Shown here one piece after another: positions 24,603-25,462 of a stretch of DNA of 25,462 nucleotides; position 1 is the stretch's first letter, and every line of letters begins with the position of its first letter. The translations under genes and the position numbers were made by a program. Source of the DNA: an uncultured Parabacteroides sp. (lineage in GTDB: Bacteria > Bacteroidota > Bacteroidia > Bacteroidales > Tannerellaceae); the NCBI GenBank assembly GCA_934718155.1, contig CAKUZF010000041.1, positions 1 through 25,462 on the forward strand, in the 5' to 3' direction. The notes beneath the pieces were generated by a model. That model worked only from the letters and a program-made list of their open reading frames with translations, ran no database searches and was not told where the DNA came from.

Positions 24603-24688
24603 CCTTATATAGTAATATTCTCTGTCAAATCAATACGGTATTCACCGGATGCTTACACTGGATGCTTACCCTTATTCTTTATCAATCT

Positions 24689-25414
24689 TTAAAATGTATA
24701 ACCGGCAGTGATGGAAATCAGATTTTCGTTTCCTACATGATCCCGACGATACAGATTCGTCTCATAATTGAGACTAACCGACAAGTTTTTTGCATAAACC
24801 GATACTCGAGAACTAAATCCGGCATCGAAGCGGTTATACATCAACAGTTCATACGGCGAGTCATATTGAATGCGTTGATAATCTTGCTTCTTCTCGTCAA
24901 CTAAAAAGGAATATTCGTCAATTCGATGTTTTCCGCTGATCCCCAAAGCTACGTAACCACCTGCTGCTGCTGAAATCGCATACGTATCGTTAATCTGCCA
25001 CTTGTATTTAACCATTACAGGGAGTTGTAAATAATCACGACGTATATAGGTATCATCAGAGGTTACTTTCTTTAATGTCATATCATCTGTTGGTTTCAAC
25101 TCATCGTATAAACCCGTTGGAAAATCAAATCTGTCTCCTTTCTCATTCTGATAGGTGCTCCACACCAATGTATAATCATCCTTTTTTTGATAGAAATACA
25201 GACCGGACATCAATCCCCACCCGCTTTTTTGTTGATTGAAGAAATAATCAACTCCAACACCTATACGCGGAGAAATTGTTGCTTTGCCTTCCGCTTTTAT
25301 TCTTCCTTCTTTAAGAATGCTTGTACCAACTTCAGGCGTTATTTGGATTTGGGCAAATGAAGGAATACTTAAGCATGTAAGTATTCCTCCCAATAATAGC
25401 TTATTGATAAACAT
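24689..25414 (-). CDS. Outer-membrane beta-barrel protein
   Basis: A 241-aa outer-membrane barrel of the PorT-like/OMP_b-brl type. The signal peptide MFINKLLLGGILTCLSIPSFA precedes QIQITPEVGTS. Amphipathic strands alternate with polar loops (GWGLMSGLYFYQKKDDYTLV, RDYLQLPVMVKYKWQINDTY, ISAAAGGYVALGISGKH, RVSVYAKNLSVSLNYETNLY), and the protein ends GYTF with a C-terminal aromatic residue. The start is taken as ATG 25414, since the longer frame adds MSFYLKLEY before the signal peptide. Function is unknown. The stop codon is 32 bp from the IS66 right end. Promoter and neighbours lie outside or at the very edge of the window. Confidence 0.85.
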   Translation of the reverse strand: MFINKLLLGGILTCLSIPSFAQIQITPEVGTSILKEGRIKAEGKATISPRIGVGVDYFFNQQKSGWGLMSGLYFYQKKDDYTLVWSTYQNEKGDRFDFPTGLYDELKPTDDMTLKKVTSDDTYIRRDYLQLPVMVKYKWQINDTYAISAAAGGYVALGISGKHRIDEYSFLVDEKKQDYQRIQYDSPYELLMYNRFDAGFSSRVSVYAKNLSVSLNYETNLYRRDHVGNENLISITAGYTF

Positions 25415-25462
25415 ATATTCTAATTTAAGATAAAATGACACTTGTAATGTTCTTCTCCCGAT

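Larger units (their letters stand above)
23780..24656 (+). mobile_element. Internally deleted IS66-family insertion sequence
   Basis: The left end reads GTAAGCAACCGGTGAA (23780-23795), and the right end, on the - strand, GTAAGCATCCGGTGAA (24641-24656): inverted repeats with one mismatch in 16, starting GTAAGC as in the IS66 family. Between them are the N-terminal part of tnpA, the C-terminal part of tnpC and no tnpB, in about 877 bp against roughly 2.5 kb for a full element. The flanking 8-mers (TACTCTCT left, ACTGGATG right) do not match, so no target duplication is seen. It could only move if transposase is supplied from elsewhere. Confidence 0.85.

Noticed and set aside
23772..24664. 8-bp target site duplication around the IS66 element
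   Set aside because: The flanking 8-mers TACTCTCT and ACTGGATG do not match, and taking the second GGATGCTTAC as the end (flank CCTTATTC) does not help.
1..25462. tRNA genes, prophage, plasmid replication or conjugation genes, restriction or defence genes
   Set aside because: No cloverleaf-like sequence or recognisable protein of these classes was seen on either strand.

Overview
The window looks like a Bacteroidales chromosome, possibly Parabacteroides or a close relative; the genus is a guess from protein style. The evidence is several promoters with the Bacteroidota -7 box TAnnTTTG, the gene order DUF177-rpmF-fabH-era-der, a Bacteroidota-type B12 riboswitch, PorT-like beta-barrel proteins and IS66-family debris. 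Most genes are core or common accessory functions.

Layout. The window opens on the last bases of a 5S rRNA gene and its terminator, so an rRNA operon lies just outside. A two-TM sensor histidine kinase without an adjacent response regulator follows. Next comes a housekeeping block on the + strand: the DUF177 protein with rpmF (ending in a terminator), then fabH-era-der. A 15-bp hairpin separates der from a convergent, secreted GH3 beta-glucosidase (- strand). Upstream of that gene, on the opposite strand, is a complete cobalamin riboswitch with a long structured leader. It leads into a small outer-membrane beta-barrel gene and priA, neither a known B12 gene.

Between priA and the next operon lies an array of seven 22-bp tandem repeats, the first degenerate. 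The - strand operon from 18.2 to 11.5 kb encodes a complete tripartite RND efflux pump (periplasmic adaptor, HAE1-type pump, outer-membrane lipoprotein channel). It ends in an LpxA-like acyltransferase whose general-base histidine is kept but other active-site positions differ from E. coli LpxA. Divergent from it runs SDR oxidoreductase-uxuA-rfbC-rfbB: hexuronate (fructuronate/mannonate) metabolism joined to two dTDP-rhamnose enzymes. It has a good promoter and a dyad over the likely start site. Converging on rfbB is a translationally coupled pair, a LysE-type exporter and a CBM9-like protein.

The right end carries an internally deleted IS66-family element of about 0.88 kb, keeping tnpA N-terminal and tnpC C-terminal pieces between recognisable inverted repeats. 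Beyond it is another outer-membrane beta-barrel gene on the - strand.

I did not find a clearly new multi-gene system. The items most worth a second look are the riboswitch in front of non-B12 genes, the 22-bp array, the divergent LpxA inside an efflux operon, and the uxu/rml fusion operon.
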